Shown piece after piece: positions 35,045-44,074 of a DNA stretch of 64,000 bases; within the stretch, counting starts at the first letter, position 1; every line of letters starts with the position of its first letter. The DNA comes from Lachnospiraceae bacterium (GTDB lineage: Bacteria; Bacillota_A; Clostridia; Lachnospirales; Lachnospiraceae): the NCBI GenBank assembly GCA_009911175.1, contig QXWX01000002.1, positions 1-64,000 of the forward strand, given 5' to 3'. Below the pieces are notes generated by a model that made no database searches, was not told the DNA's origin, and was given only the letters and a program-made list of their open reading frames with translations. Made by a program: the position numbers and the translations under genes.

Positions 35045-37216
35045 ATGGTAAAAAAGCAAAAAATTTTTTATGCGATGCTGGTGATTTCCGCACTGGCAAT
35101 TGTCTCTGTGATCACACTTTTTTATATCAATCAGCTGAATCAGACGATCTCGGATAATATCATCAACGAGATCAGCGAGATTGCGGAGCACGATAAATCT
35201 ACGATTCAGGCATATATTGAGATCTGCTGGAAGGACCTCTATGAGATCCAGGAGCGTTTTGCCGGCTACAACTGCAGGACCTTCGAGGAAATGCAGGAGC
35301 ATCTGGACCTGGAGTGCACCGTAGGCGACTTTGCCCGGCTCTGCCTGGTGACGGAGGATGGAACGGTCTACACGGACGGACATGAGATCTATCCTCCCGA
35401 ATCCATGGCCAGATATCCGGATTTTATGACCTATTTCGCAAATGGCAACGACCGCTTTGTGACCCGGTTTGATGAGTACACCGAAGGCAGCGGCCCGAAC
35501 AGGGAAAGCATACTCTACGGGATCCGTCTGCAGGATTTTCAGGTGGACGGCATCAGGATGCGCGCGATCATCGGAATGAATGATATCTCATCCATCCAGG
35601 ATAAAATGGTGATCGACTGTTTTACCAAAAGCGGCGAAAGTCGCGGTCACAGCGCCCTCATCGATATGGAGGGACATTACATCGTAGATATCAATAAAAA
35701 AGTATACGAGAACGAACAAAATAATCTGTTTGCACATTTGTCCGAATCCGAGGATTCCGAGCTGACAAATGAAGAGGTTGCCGAAAAATTCGCGGCTCTT
35801 GAGACCTTTGCCTTTTATCACTCCCACACCGGTGAAAAATACAAAGAGCTGTTTTATTTTATCCCCTTTGATGAAAAAATACGCCTGTATTTTATCATGT
35901 CTGTCAACGAAGCCGTATTCCGGGAGCAGACCCGGACATTTTTTACCATGAGCATGATCATGCTGGTCATCAGTATCCTGACGATACTCAGTATGCTCCT
36001 GATCGTGATGCGGTATCAGATAAAGACGATCCGTGCTTCGGAAAAGGAAAAATCCCAGAAAGAGTTCCTTTCCAATATGAGCCATGAGATCCGAACCCCT
36101 CTGAACGGCCTGATCGGTATGAATCATCTGATCATGGTCCACATTGACGACGACAGCCAGCGGTCGCACATTAAGGAATGGCTTCGGAAGTCACACAGCA
36201 CGGCAAAGTATCTCCTGTCCCTGGTCAATGACGTCCTGGACATGTCAAAGCTCCAGGCCGGCAAGGTGGATATTATCAATGAACCGATGATGGTGGATGC
36301 GCTGGTCGATGAGATTGCGGCCATGCAGACTGACAACATTCAGGGCCGCGGGGTGGAGTTTATCGTGGAAAAGGATGTGATCGAGCCCTGCGTCGAAGGG
36401 GACGCGACCCGGATCAAGCAGATCCTGATGAATATCGTAGGCAACGCTGCCAAATTTACGCCGTCAGGTAAATCCATACGGCTGTCCGTCCGTCAGGAAA
36501 AGACCGATGATACGCACGTCATGACCTTTTACCTCTGTAAGGATACAGGGATCGGAATGTCCAGAGATTATCTCGGCAGGATCTTCGATACGTTCAGCCA
36601 GGAGCAGAACCGGAACATAAGCGGAATCACCGGAACCGGACTCGGCATGCCGATCAGCAAGCTGCTGGCAAATGCCATGGGCGGCGATATCACCGTGGAA
36701 AGTGAGCTGCATGCGGGAAGTACCTTCACCGTTTCGATCCCCTCCGTCATTGTAAAAGAGATTCCGGACTATTTGAAGGAGACCGAAAAAAATGGGACCG
36801 CAAAGGAGTCCCTGCATTCACAGAAGCACTCCGGACCGTGCAAAATCCTGGTAGCCGAGGATGTGGAGCTGAATGCGGAAATCCTTCTGGAAATCCTGTC
36901 CATGGAAGGATTTGAGACTGCCCACGCCCAGAATGGCCGGGAGGCAGTGGATTTATTTCGTGAATCTGAGATCGGAGAATTTGGGATCATCCTTATGGAT
37001 ATGCAGATGCCTGTCATGGACGGCTGTGAGGCATCCCGGGAAATCCGGAATCTGGACCGCGCAGACGCCCAGTCTATTCAGATCTACGCCTGTACAGCCA
37101 ACACCTTCCAGGAGGACCGGGACCTGGCGCTGGCAAGCGGGATGAATGACTTTCTGACCAAGCCGATCGACATAGACGTTCTGTTGAAAAAGATGGGAAA
37201 AAGCGGCGGAAAATGA
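35045..37216 (+). CDS. Hybrid sensor histidine kinase with receiver domain
   Basis: A 723-residue membrane kinase. An N-terminal helix (IFYAMLVISALAIVSVITLFYI) is followed by an extracellular sensor region of about 270 residues, cache-like in look. Then come a second helix (MSMIMLVISILTILSMLLIVM), the HisKA domain (FLSNMSHEIRTPLNGLIGM), an ATPase domain (NIVGNAAKFTP, DTGIGMS, GTGLGM), and a C-terminal receiver with phospho-acceptor D in IILMDMQMPVMDG and lysine in FLTKPIDI. No HPt or DNA-binding gene is adjacent, so the output must lie elsewhere. ATG 35045 is chosen because of the strong G-rich site before it. Confidence 0.9.
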   Translation: MVKKQKIFYAMLVISALAIVSVITLFYINQLNQTISDNIINEISEIAEHDKSTIQAYIEICWKDLYEIQERFAGYNCRTFEEMQEHLDLECTVGDFARLCLVTEDGTVYTDGHEIYPPESMARYPDFMTYFANGNDRFVTRFDEYTEGSGPNRESILYGIRLQDFQVDGIRMRAIIGMNDISSIQDKMVIDCFTKSGESRGHSALIDMEGHYIVDINKKVYENEQNNLFAHLSESEDSELTNEEVAEKFAALETFAFYHSHTGEKYKELFYFIPFDEKIRLYFIMSVNEAVFREQTRTFFTMSMIMLVISILTILSMLLIVMRYQIKTIRASEKEKSQKEFLSNMSHEIRTPLNGLIGMNHLIMVHIDDDSQRSHIKEWLRKSHSTAKYLLSLVNDVLDMSKLQAGKVDIINEPMMVDALVDEIAAMQTDNIQGRGVEFIVEKDVIEPCVEGDATRIKQILMNIVGNAAKFTPSGKSIRLSVRQEKTDDTHVMTFYLCKDTGIGMSRDYLGRIFDTFSQEQNRNISGITGTGLGMPISKLLANAMGGDITVESELHAGSTFTVSIPSVIVKEIPDYLKETEKNGTAKESLHSQKHSGPCKILVAEDVELNAEILLEILSMEGFETAHAQNGREAVDLFRESEIGEFGIILMDMQMPVMDGCEASREIRNLDRADAQSIQIYACTANTFQEDRDLALASGMNDFLTKPIDIDVLLKKMGKSGGK

Positions 37217-37311
37217 TATACCACCGCTTTTTCAAAATCACACGTTTCATTTTATTGGTTTTTAGCATTGCTGATATAATTCTTAATATAGAGTATTCTG
37301 AAAATTGGATT

Positions 37312-37671
37312 CTATTTCAGCTTATATTTTCTAAAAGCCTTCTCCTCGTCCAGATGTACTTCCCGAAAAAATAAGATCAGCACCGCAATCATTGAGATAA
37401 CCGCAATGCCAGCGGATGAAAACAGATACGCCAGTACACCGCCCGCGCCTGACACAGCTGCCCAAAGGGCAAGTGTATTCCGCATATCTCTGCTCATCTG
37501 CTCCCTGTCGTACTGCTCTCTCTGCTCCTTCGGCATCGTATTGAACCCACTGATCAAAATTGCGGCCTTCCCTTTCAGTACCGCAAATACGGCCGCCATG
37601 ACCCAGAAGACGGCACTCACTGCCATGCAAGAATATATGATAGCCTTCAAAATAATCACCGCTTTCCTCAC
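37312..37671 (-). CDS. DUF3784-like small membrane protein
   Basis: A 119-residue protein with three membrane helices. The short motif GKAAILISGFNTMPKEQREQYD after the first helix is typical of DUF3784. No function is assigned to the family. The gene is the last of a leftward series that begins with the LytTR regulator, and its start overlaps the stop of the lipoprotein gene by one base. Confidence 0.75.
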   Translation of the reverse strand: MRKAVIILKAIIYSCMAVSAVFWVMAAVFAVLKGKAAILISGFNTMPKEQREQYDREQMSRDMRNTLALWAAVSGAGGVLAYLFSSAGIAVISMIAVLILFFREVHLDEEKAFRKYKLK

Positions 37672-38093
37672 TATTTAATAAAGAATCCTGCCACCTTCAT
37701 ATCTTCATCAAATGAAATCGTAAACTGCGCCTTACGTTTCTCATATTTTGCCTTGATCACCGCCACTGCAAATTCCTGCTCCGTATCCGGGTCTTTACTC
37801 CCGGTAACCGCTTCTTTGTCAAAGCCTTCAAACTCACCGAGTTCTTCCACGATGGGCACAATCTCGCTTTTCAGCATTTCCACGTCCGCCGCGCCCTTCA
37901 TCACCGCATTCCACTGTTCGTCCACAAGCAACTCCACCTCTCCGCTGTTCAGGATTTCAATGACGCTCTCTGCCGCGGCCTTCACCTCCGCCTCGTCAAA
38001 ATTGTCCGAAAGGCGCTGACTCCCTGCGCAGCCGAAAAGCAGACCTGTCAGAACACACACGCATACCATCATTTTGCTCATCTTCTTTTTCAT
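37671..38093 (-). CDS. DUF3887-like lipoprotein
   Basis: A 140-residue lipoprotein. The signal peptide MVCVCVLTGLLFGCAG has a lipobox with Cys 22. The mature part (VKAAAESVIEILNSGEVELL, ending FTISFDEDMKVAGFFIK) fits the DUF3887 pattern. It would be displayed on the outer face of the membrane. Its place behind the AgrC-like kinase suggests a link to that signalling system, possibly ligand handling, as inference only. Confidence 0.75.
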   Translation of the reverse strand: MKKKMSKMMVCVCVLTGLLFGCAGSQRLSDNFDEAEVKAAAESVIEILNSGEVELLVDEQWNAVMKGAADVEMLKSEIVPIVEELGEFEGFDKEAVTGSKDPDTEQEFAVAVIKAKYEKRKAQFTISFDEDMKVAGFFIK

Positions 38094-38123
38094 AGATATC
38101 CTCTCCTTTCATTGCTTGGTTTT

Positions 38124-39449
38124 TTATTCCGGAATGGTGATACTCACAACGAATTCCCCTTCCTGAATCTCCGTCATCATCCCTCCCCCGTATGTTTCTA
38201 AAGTATCCCGTACATTTTCCAGGCCGATCCCCATATGGCTTTTCCTGTCCTTTTTCACCGATGAACTTTCCGTCCCTTTCGCCGCACTGCCGCACGGCAT
38301 CGAATTCCGGATCTTCACCACCGTAAAATCATGAAATGTATCCGCCTGCACCTGAATCATCCGTTTCCCCACCACCTGCTCCGCGGCTTCCAGAGCATTA
38401 TCCAGCAGATTTGCAAATATGGTCGTCATATCCATGTCCCGGATATGCTCCAGGCGGATCTCATCAATCCGGATCTCCATCCCGATCCCACTCTTCTGCG
38501 CCTCTTCCGCCTTATCATTCAATATGATATTGAGCATCCTGTTTTCCGTATAGTTTACGATCCCAAGTCTGTCCAGCATCCGGCGCATATCCTTTACATA
38601 CTCTTTTCCCTTGTCCGCGTCCTGCTCCTGCAGGGCTTCGATCGCCTGGAGATGGTTTCTCATATCATGGACCATCTTTCGGGAGGATTGGTATCTCTGT
38701 TCCACTTTCTCATAATACTGATACTGCATCTCACTCTGCTTTTTCCGGATCTCCAGTTCTGCCCTCAGCTTCTTATTTTTTGACTGATAAGAGAATAAAT
38801 ACCAGATGTACAGATTCATAATGACCAGCGCCAAAATATTCAGTATGATCAGAAATGCTCCGTACAGCTGCACAAACACATCCCCGGTATAGATCAGCGA
38901 AAAGATGATAAACATACTGACTGCCGGAGCCAGAAACAGTCCGGCGAACTGCATCCCTTTCACATTTTCGTATTTCTTCCGGTTCAGCACCACCACCCAG
39001 GCTCCGGTCAGAAGGATTTCCGTCAATTGCCTGATCACCGACGCAGTGTTTGCCAGAGTATAATCAAAGATCATGCTCCCCCACCGGGAACTCATGTAAG
39101 CAAACACCATATAGATGACAAAGATCCGAACGATCACCATGGTCACAGGAAACAGAAAGTAATAGAACCGGTACATCCTTCCCCGGTTGTACAGCCGCAT
39201 TCCTGCCAGCGTTGTCATGAAAACCATATACACCAGCAGGAGCAGATGGATAAATCCGTTGTTCTGAAAGCCGAAGGTGATTCCCGCAAGGCCCATCCAA
39301 TACAGGACGGCAGCCCCCCATCGCTTTTTCTTTTTTTCACTCCGGTCCTGCTCTATATGGCTCATGAAAAACCAGGTACACAGGGTAAGCACAGCCGTCT
39401 CCATACACATGAAAATTCCATTCCATATCCCGGATTCTACCCAGCTCAT
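38124..39449 (-). CDS. AgrC-like sensor histidine kinase (GHKL type)
   Basis: A 441-residue kinase with six or seven N-terminal membrane helices (residues 1-210), a coiled-coil linker, the phosphorylated His in RKMVHDMRNHLQAIEAL, and a GHKL ATPase domain with IFANLLDNALEA and HMGIGLENVRDTLETYGG. This is the HPK10 layout of peptide-sensing kinases such as AgrC. It pairs with the LytTR regulator directly upstream. No agrB/agrD-like genes are visible nearby, so the signal is unknown. Confidence 0.88.
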   Translation of the reverse strand: MSWVESGIWNGIFMCMETAVLTLCTWFFMSHIEQDRSEKKKKRWGAAVLYWMGLAGITFGFQNNGFIHLLLLVYMVFMTTLAGMRLYNRGRMYRFYYFLFPVTMVIVRIFVIYMVFAYMSSRWGSMIFDYTLANTASVIRQLTEILLTGAWVVVLNRKKYENVKGMQFAGLFLAPAVSMFIIFSLIYTGDVFVQLYGAFLIILNILALVIMNLYIWYLFSYQSKNKKLRAELEIRKKQSEMQYQYYEKVEQRYQSSRKMVHDMRNHLQAIEALQEQDADKGKEYVKDMRRMLDRLGIVNYTENRMLNIILNDKAEEAQKSGIGMEIRIDEIRLEHIRDMDMTTIFANLLDNALEAAEQVVGKRMIQVQADTFHDFTVVKIRNSMPCGSAAKGTESSSVKKDRKSHMGIGLENVRDTLETYGGGMMTEIQEGEFVVSITIPE

Positions 39450-39466
39450 TTTCTCCCCCCATTCAT

Positions 39467-39526
39467 AAGAAGCTGCCGGAATGCAGACAAGTCAGAATAT
39501 ATAAGCTATTTCCATACACTTCCTAA
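39467..39526. mobile_element. 60 bp foldback element, TAAGGAAC family, at the LytTR gene end
   Basis: Read leftward from 39526, TTAGGAAGTGTATGGAAATA and then CTTATATATTCTGACTTGTC match the ends of the elements at 12504-12606 and 25391-25550. The left end near 39467 (TAAGAAGCTGCCGGAAT) is a weaker match. The element encodes the last six residues (LGSVWK) and the stop of the LytTR regulator. Confidence 0.6.
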
Positions 39527-40219
39527 TCTGTCCGCCTGATATTTTCCCAGCAGACCGCGGAATTCCGCGGAGCGTTTCTGTGACAGCGGAACCAGATCCC
39601 CGTTCATCATCACAATATCATATCCCCGGATTGCCTTCACATGATACAGATTCACAATGAAGCTCTTGTGTGGAGAAGCAAAGCCGTAAGACGCCAGCCT
39701 TTCCGAAAACTCCGAGACTTTCCCTCGGATCATCCGTTCTCCATGCTTCATCACAAGACGCAGCTTCCGACTCTGGTATTCCAGATAATAGAGATTCGGA
39801 ACCGCGATCTCCTCCAGCCCCTGGGTGGTCTCCAGCCGCAGTACGTCCGCGCTCTCTTCCTCCCGGCTGTACAGAACCGCTTCCCTAAGCTGCCGGATGA
39901 TCGTTTCCTTTTTCACCGGCTTGACAAGAAAGGAAAAGGGATGGACCGCAAAGGAACGCTGCATATAATCCTGATACCCTGTGACATAGATGATCTTTGC
40001 CCTCCGGTCTCTGCGGCGGAGCTGCCTGGCGGCATCCATCCCATTGACCACAGGCATATCGATATCCAGAAATAAAATATCATATTCCTTTTCGTCGCGT
40101 AGAAGCTCCGCCCCGTTTGAAAATTTTTCTACAGTGCAGGCAATCCCGGCCTCCTCAATGGCAGAGCACAGGAATCTTTGCATCTGAATGTCATCATCAC
40201 ATACAGCGATCCGATACAT
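39506..40219 (-). CDS. LytTR-family response regulator
   Basis: A 237-residue regulator: receiver domain with acceptor D in ILFLDIDMPVVNGMDAARQL and lysine in FLVKPVKKE, then a LytTR DNA-binding domain (YYLEYQSRKLRLVMKHGERM, FASPHKSFIVNLYHVKAI). It should be phosphorylated by the AgrC-like kinase that follows it and activate promoters with paired LytTR sites. The last six codons and the stop come from an inserted repeat element, so the original C-terminus was slightly different. Confidence 0.9.
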   Translation of the reverse strand: MYRIAVCDDDIQMQRFLCSAIEEAGIACTVEKFSNGAELLRDEKEYDILFLDIDMPVVNGMDAARQLRRRDRRAKIIYVTGYQDYMQRSFAVHPFSFLVKPVKKETIIRQLREAVLYSREEESADVLRLETTQGLEEIAVPNLYYLEYQSRKLRLVMKHGERMIRGKVSEFSERLASYGFASPHKSFIVNLYHVKAIRGYDIVMMNGDLVPLSQKRSAEFRGLLGKYQADRLGSVWK

Positions 40220-40220
40220 G

Positions 40221-40652
40221 TCATTCCCTCCCCGCCGCCATGGATTTCCGGATCTGGATCTTTGGATTTCTCCATTTCAGTTCATGGAACAGCTGCTCTT
40301 TATCGAGTACAGCGATGATCCATTCCTGTCTTTTTGCCTTTATCACGATCCGGTCCAGCGACAGCGCGCCTGCAGCGATCGGATTATGCGTCCTGTATAC
40401 CTCCGTGATGTCTTCAATCTTCATATAGTCTTTGCAGAATCCCAATGCAAAGATCAGCTTTTCCCCGTCGATCTGCACATAATTCCTGATCACCATGGGG
40501 ATACATATGATATTCGTAAGAAAAAAAGCGAAGAACAGGGCAAGTATTTCCCTGCCTTTTATTTCTCCATGAATCCCCTCATAGACCATCGCAATATTGA
40601 CACCGATCAAAAGCAGCCAGAACCAGATTCCGATTTTTCCTTTAAAGATCAT
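40221..40652 (-). CDS. Unknown two-helix membrane protein, PH-like domain
   Basis: A 143-residue protein with two N-terminal membrane helices (FWLLLIGVNIAMVYEGI and EILALFFAFFLTNIICIPMV) and a C-terminal beta-rich region (GFCKDYMKIEDITEVYRTHN) like bacterial PH domains. Its stop is one base before the LytTR start, so it heads that operon. Function unknown; a membrane accessory of the two-component system is possible. Confidence 0.65.
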   Translation of the reverse strand: MIFKGKIGIWFWLLLIGVNIAMVYEGIHGEIKGREILALFFAFFLTNIICIPMVIRNYVQIDGEKLIFALGFCKDYMKIEDITEVYRTHNPIAAGALSLDRIVIKAKRQEWIIAVLDKEQLFHELKWRNPKIQIRKSMAAGRE

Positions 40653-40807
40653 ATGGCCAATCTCCCTTATTTCGAATCACATCATCTCAATACCTATTAT
40701 AACCTTTTTTAGAAGAAGAGCAATCGAAGAATCCTGTTGTATTGTTTTCAAGACATGAAATACAGATTCCTCTTTATCGTACGGCTTCATTCGCGACGCA
40801 GTACGCA
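40653..40807. other. Intergenic region upstream of the PH-like gene
   Basis: No gene. Reading leftward, AT-rich DNA around 40690-40745 may hold the operon promoter, but I cannot assign boxes with confidence. Two palindromic repeats lie further right. Confidence 0.35.
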
Positions 40808-40848
40808 GCCATACAGGAAACCGGCAGCCGGCAGCTTTTCTGCATACG
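40808..40848. repeat. REP-like palindrome (copy 1 of 4)
   Basis: CCATACAGGAAACCGGC faces GCAGCTTTTCTGCATACG. Similar palindromes lie at 43991-44034, 51765-51804 and 61671-61706, all between genes. Confidence 0.6.
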
Positions 40849-40910
40849 TCGGTATTTAGAAAAGCCATCCCCATATACATCAGGAACGGCTTTTTACAGC
40901 ACATGATCGC

Positions 40911-40961
40911 AACTGTTCAGAACGGCAGACCACAGTCCCTCTGCTTACGTTCTGAATAGTT
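40911..40961. repeat. Inverted repeat with ends AACTGTTCAGAACG
   Basis: AACTGTTCAGAACG (40911-40924) pairs with CGTTCTGAATAGTT (40948-40961) at 13 of 14 positions. Inside, GCAGA pairs with TCTGC. There is no T-run, so it is not an obvious terminator. A similar single arm lies at 14866 (TCTGAACAGTTATACTATGG). Confidence 0.5.
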
Positions 40962-41008
40962 ACATATTATGGTACTCGGATTTCTCCGCGCTTTGCGCTC
41001 CCGAAATC

Positions 41009-42778
41009 CTAACGGAAGCTCTTGATCCAGTTGATCAGGGAGTCATGATACACATTATCCATAACATCCTTGCGCATCTGATCGGTGATCTGGCCATTCT
41101 TTCCCATGATCGCAAGGATCGCTTCCTGTAGCCCAGCGATCTTCCCTTTTTCAAATGCTTCCGTATACGCAGTATCTGCTCCGGCCACATTTCCGCCCGC
41201 AGCTGCCGGCTTTTTCTTTTCAGACTGATCTGCAGTTTTTTGTTCCGTCCTCGTTTCTGCCGCATCCTTCTTGTCAGGCTTATTCACCTGCGCGGTCTTT
41301 TCCTCAGTCTTCTGCTCTGATGCCGCTTTCTCCGCAGCTGCCTTCTTTTCAGCCTGCTTCACTTCCGCCGCGGCATCCTTCACATCCAGCCCGGTAAATC
41401 CCGCGTCCGCCGCGGCCTTTGCTCCATCCTCTGCCGCAGGAACCCAGATCTCCCCGGAATTGGCCTTTACATTGACCGTGATTCTTCCGCCGTTCACAGA
41501 TACCTTTTCTCCGGACAATGCCCCGATATATTCCGCTGCATTTCCTGCGGAAACCGTCATCGTGTAATCGCTGTCGTCGTTATTGACCGTAACGACAACG
41601 GATTGTCCGTTGTAATTTCTGGAAAACGCATACTGCCGGTTGGTCAGCAGCAGTTCATTGTACTCTCCGTAAGAAAGCGCCGGAGTGTTCTGTCTCGTCC
41701 TTCCCAGTGCCCCGATCAGCCGTGTAAAGGAATTGTCCTTTGCCGCATCCGCATAATCAGACAGATTCAGCGCAGGGCGCAGGGAATCGTCTGAGAACCG
41801 TTCCTTCCTTCCCTCGATCCCAAATTCGGAACCGTAGTAAACGGACGGAACTCCGGGCAGCGTATACAAAAGGATATGGACCGGCGTAAAATGCTCCTTG
41901 TTGTTCAGCCTTGTATAGATCCTCTCCACGTCATGATTATCCACAAAATTGTAGAGCTTTAAGCCGTCCGGACGGTTGCCGCCCATGCCGTAAAGACGCT
42001 TTACCGTATGCGCGATCTCGAAGTAATTGTGCTCGTTGTGTCCGGAATACAGCGCCTTGTGCAGGTTATAATTTGTCACGGAATGCAGGGTTCCCTCATT
42101 GACCCAGCGGGTGTAATCGCCGTGGATCACCTCTCCCATCAGCCAGAAATCCGGTTTCACTTCATTGGCCGTATGGCGGAGCGCCTGCATATAGTTGAAG
42201 TCCAGTACATCCGCCGCGTCCAGACGGATTCCGTCAATATCAAATTCACTGACCCAGAAACGGATCACGTCGCAGATATAGTCCTTGACCGCCGGGTTAT
42301 GCTGGTTCAGCTTCACGAGAAGGTCGTAACCACCCCAGTTCTCATAGGAAAACCCGTCGTTGAAGGAATTATTTCCCCAGAAATTCACATTGCAGTACCA
42401 GTCCTTGTAGGCGGAATTTTCCCGGTTTTTCTTGATATCCTGGAACGCAAAAAAATCGCGTCCGGTGTGGTTAAATACACCGTCCAGTATCACTTTGATC
42501 CCCTGTCTGTGACATTCTGCCACGAAACCGGTCAGATCCTCATTCGTCCCAAGACGGCTGTCCAGCTTTTTATAATCCGTCGTCTCATATCCGTGTCCGA
42601 CAGACTCAAAAAGAGGGCCGATATACAGCGCGTTGCAGCCGATCTCCCTGATGTGGGCAATCCAGGGGAGCAGCGTGTTCAGGCGATGCTCCGGCTCCCC
42701 ATACGGATTCTCCTTGGGCGCGCCAGTCAGTCCCAGCGGATAAATGTGATAAAATACCGCCTCATCATACCATGCCAT
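41009..42778 (-). CDS. GH13 alpha-amylase-family enzyme with Lys/Ala/Glu-rich tail domain
   Basis: A 589-residue protein starting MAWYDEAVFYHIYPLGLTG with no signal peptide, so cytosolic. GH13 regions are intact: DGVFNHTG, the nucleophile in DGIRLDAADVL, the acid in FWLMGEVIHGD and FVDNHDVERI, followed by a beta domain. It should act on alpha-glucan or cyclodextrin-like oligosaccharides. After about residue 455 comes an unusual low-complexity linker (AEKKAAAEKAASEQKTEEK) of about 80 residues and a 50-residue C-terminal module (GLQEAILAIMGKNGQITDQM). I know no GH13 subfamily with that tail. The start at 42778 follows GAGGAGG. Confidence 0.88.
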   Translation of the reverse strand: MAWYDEAVFYHIYPLGLTGAPKENPYGEPEHRLNTLLPWIAHIREIGCNALYIGPLFESVGHGYETTDYKKLDSRLGTNEDLTGFVAECHRQGIKVILDGVFNHTGRDFFAFQDIKKNRENSAYKDWYCNVNFWGNNSFNDGFSYENWGGYDLLVKLNQHNPAVKDYICDVIRFWVSEFDIDGIRLDAADVLDFNYMQALRHTANEVKPDFWLMGEVIHGDYTRWVNEGTLHSVTNYNLHKALYSGHNEHNYFEIAHTVKRLYGMGGNRPDGLKLYNFVDNHDVERIYTRLNNKEHFTPVHILLYTLPGVPSVYYGSEFGIEGRKERFSDDSLRPALNLSDYADAAKDNSFTRLIGALGRTRQNTPALSYGEYNELLLTNRQYAFSRNYNGQSVVVTVNNDDSDYTMTVSAGNAAEYIGALSGEKVSVNGGRITVNVKANSGEIWVPAAEDGAKAAADAGFTGLDVKDAAAEVKQAEKKAAAEKAASEQKTEEKTAQVNKPDKKDAAETRTEQKTADQSEKKKPAAAGGNVAGADTAYTEAFEKGKIAGLQEAILAIMGKNGQITDQMRKDVMDNVYHDSLINWIKSFR

Positions 42779-43016
42779 TTGTTTGTACCTCCTCATACAT
42801 ATTTTCTCAGGATCCGGTGCAAAACAGCGGGGCAAACCAGATACAACGCTGATCCTGCAACAGTTCCTTAATCGGTGTTCGAAAACTTTCTGGCAATACT
42901 AACCTCACATATTTTACCATGAATCGGCTCAGAATGCTACCCGATAATTTCCATTCAGCGCAGAACTTTTATTGTTATTGTGAGTACCGCAGACGCAAAC
43001 AATCACCATAAAAGAA
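42779..43016. other. Intergenic region upstream of the GH13 gene
   Basis: No gene seen. Reading leftward, TAAAAT near 42918 could be a -10, without a good -35. The stretch is AT-rich and holds one CAGTTCCTTA at 42849-42858, possibly a lone end of the TAAGGAAC repeat family. Confidence 0.35.
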
Positions 43017-43037
43017 GGCGGGCGTCAACAGCCCGCC
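43017..43037 (-). terminator. Terminator overlapping the subtilisin stop
   Basis: GGCGGGC (43017-43023) pairs with GCCCGCC (43031-43037) around a 7-base loop that contains the stop codon. Leftward reading continues TTCTTTT. Confidence 0.75.
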
Positions 43038-43936
43038 GAAAGCAGCCTCCCCACATGCAGCATCCCCCACCCCTGCGTATGTTCCGAGGGGACGCAGCTC
43101 TCCCGCAGCTTTAATTTTACTTCCACGTTGGTCATATCCGGATATTTTGACAGCAGGCAGGCAATGGCTCCGGATACCACGGGGGTGGCCATGGAGGTTC
43201 CGCTCTTCACCGTATAGGGTTTCCGAAACCGGTGTCTGTAATCCACGCTGCAGCTTGTAATATAGGTTCCGGGCGCCACCAAATCCGGCTTCATGACGCA
43301 GTCCTCGGTGGGGCCCCTGCCGGAATAATCCCACTTTGCCCTGCTCTTCCCTCCCTGCCTGCCCGCAATGTCCACCGCCCCCACCGTGATCACCTTCCGG
43401 CTGCTCCCGGGCACTGCCACGGTTCCCGGATCAGGCCCGTAGTTTCCCGCCGATACCACCACGACCAGCCCCGCGTCCCACAGCTCCTCCACCCCTCTCA
43501 AGAGCCGCTCTTCCTCCCCCTTGTCAAGTCCCGGCTGGGTTCCCACGGAAATATTGACGATCCGGATATTCTGTTTCTTCCGCTCTGCCAGCACCCAGCG
43601 GATTCCCTCCATCACATACTCCACCATCCCGTTTCCCGAATCGTCCAGTACTTTTGCGGACAGGATGGACGCCTCCGGCGCGATCCCGGCATAAACACCG
43701 TTTGACAGCTTTCCGTTCCCGGCCAGTATCCCCGCCACATGGGTCCCGTGCCCGCTGTCGTCATAGATCCGCTTCCGCCTGTTTACAAAATCCCCAAATC
43801 CCATGATACGTCCTGCAAGATCCGGATGCACGGTCAGACCGGTATCGAGAACGGCAGCCCCGATCTTCCGGCCAAGGTATTTTCTGTCCAGAATATCTTC
43901 ACACCAATATCCAACGGCATTTTTTACCCACTTCAT
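43025..43936 (-). CDS. Cytoplasmic subtilisin-like serine protease (S8)
   Basis: A 303-residue S8 protease with a complete catalytic set: D in GAAVLDTGLTVHPDL, H in DSGHGTHVAGILAG, the oxyanion N in VVVSAGNYGPDPG, and S in SGTSMATPVVSGA. There is neither a signal peptide nor a long propeptide, as in intracellular serine proteases. The start at 43936 (MKWVKNAVGYW) is preferred. The open frame continues upstream, but that part overlaps a REP-like repeat and is not conserved-looking. The role is probably protein turnover in stationary phase or sporulation. Confidence 0.88.
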   Translation of the reverse strand: MKWVKNAVGYWCEDILDRKYLGRKIGAAVLDTGLTVHPDLAGRIMGFGDFVNRRKRIYDDSGHGTHVAGILAGNGKLSNGVYAGIAPEASILSAKVLDDSGNGMVEYVMEGIRWVLAERKKQNIRIVNISVGTQPGLDKGEEERLLRGVEELWDAGLVVVVSAGNYGPDPGTVAVPGSSRKVITVGAVDIAGRQGGKSRAKWDYSGRGPTEDCVMKPDLVAPGTYITSCSVDYRHRFRKPYTVKSGTSMATPVVSGAIACLLSKYPDMTNVEVKLKLRESCVPSEHTQGWGMLHVGRLLSAGC

Positions 43937-43990
43937 AAAAAAGACCTTTTTAACAGAATATTCACCTCTTCGTTCTTTTGTGAGTCCTGC

Positions 43991-44034
43991 GCAATACAGA
44001 AAGCCGGCCACAGGCAGCTTTTCTGCATACGATG
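43991..44034. repeat. REP-like palindrome (copy 2 of 4)
   Basis: GCAATACAGAAAGCCGGCC faces GGCAGCTTTTCTGCATACG. Confidence 0.6.
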
Positions 44035-44037
44035 ATA

Positions 44038-44063
44038 TGAAAAGGGAGCCGGCCGCGGCTCCC
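44038..44063 (-). terminator. Terminator of the condensation/ACP/ligase operon
   Basis: GGGAGCCG (44044-44051) pairs with CGGCTCCC (44056-44063) with a 4-base loop. Leftward reading gives TTTTC. Confidence 0.8.
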
Positions 44064-44074
44064 TGTAAATCACT

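Noticed and set aside
43937..44011. Longer N-terminus for the subtilisin
   Set aside because: The extra codons run through a REP-like palindrome also found in unrelated places.
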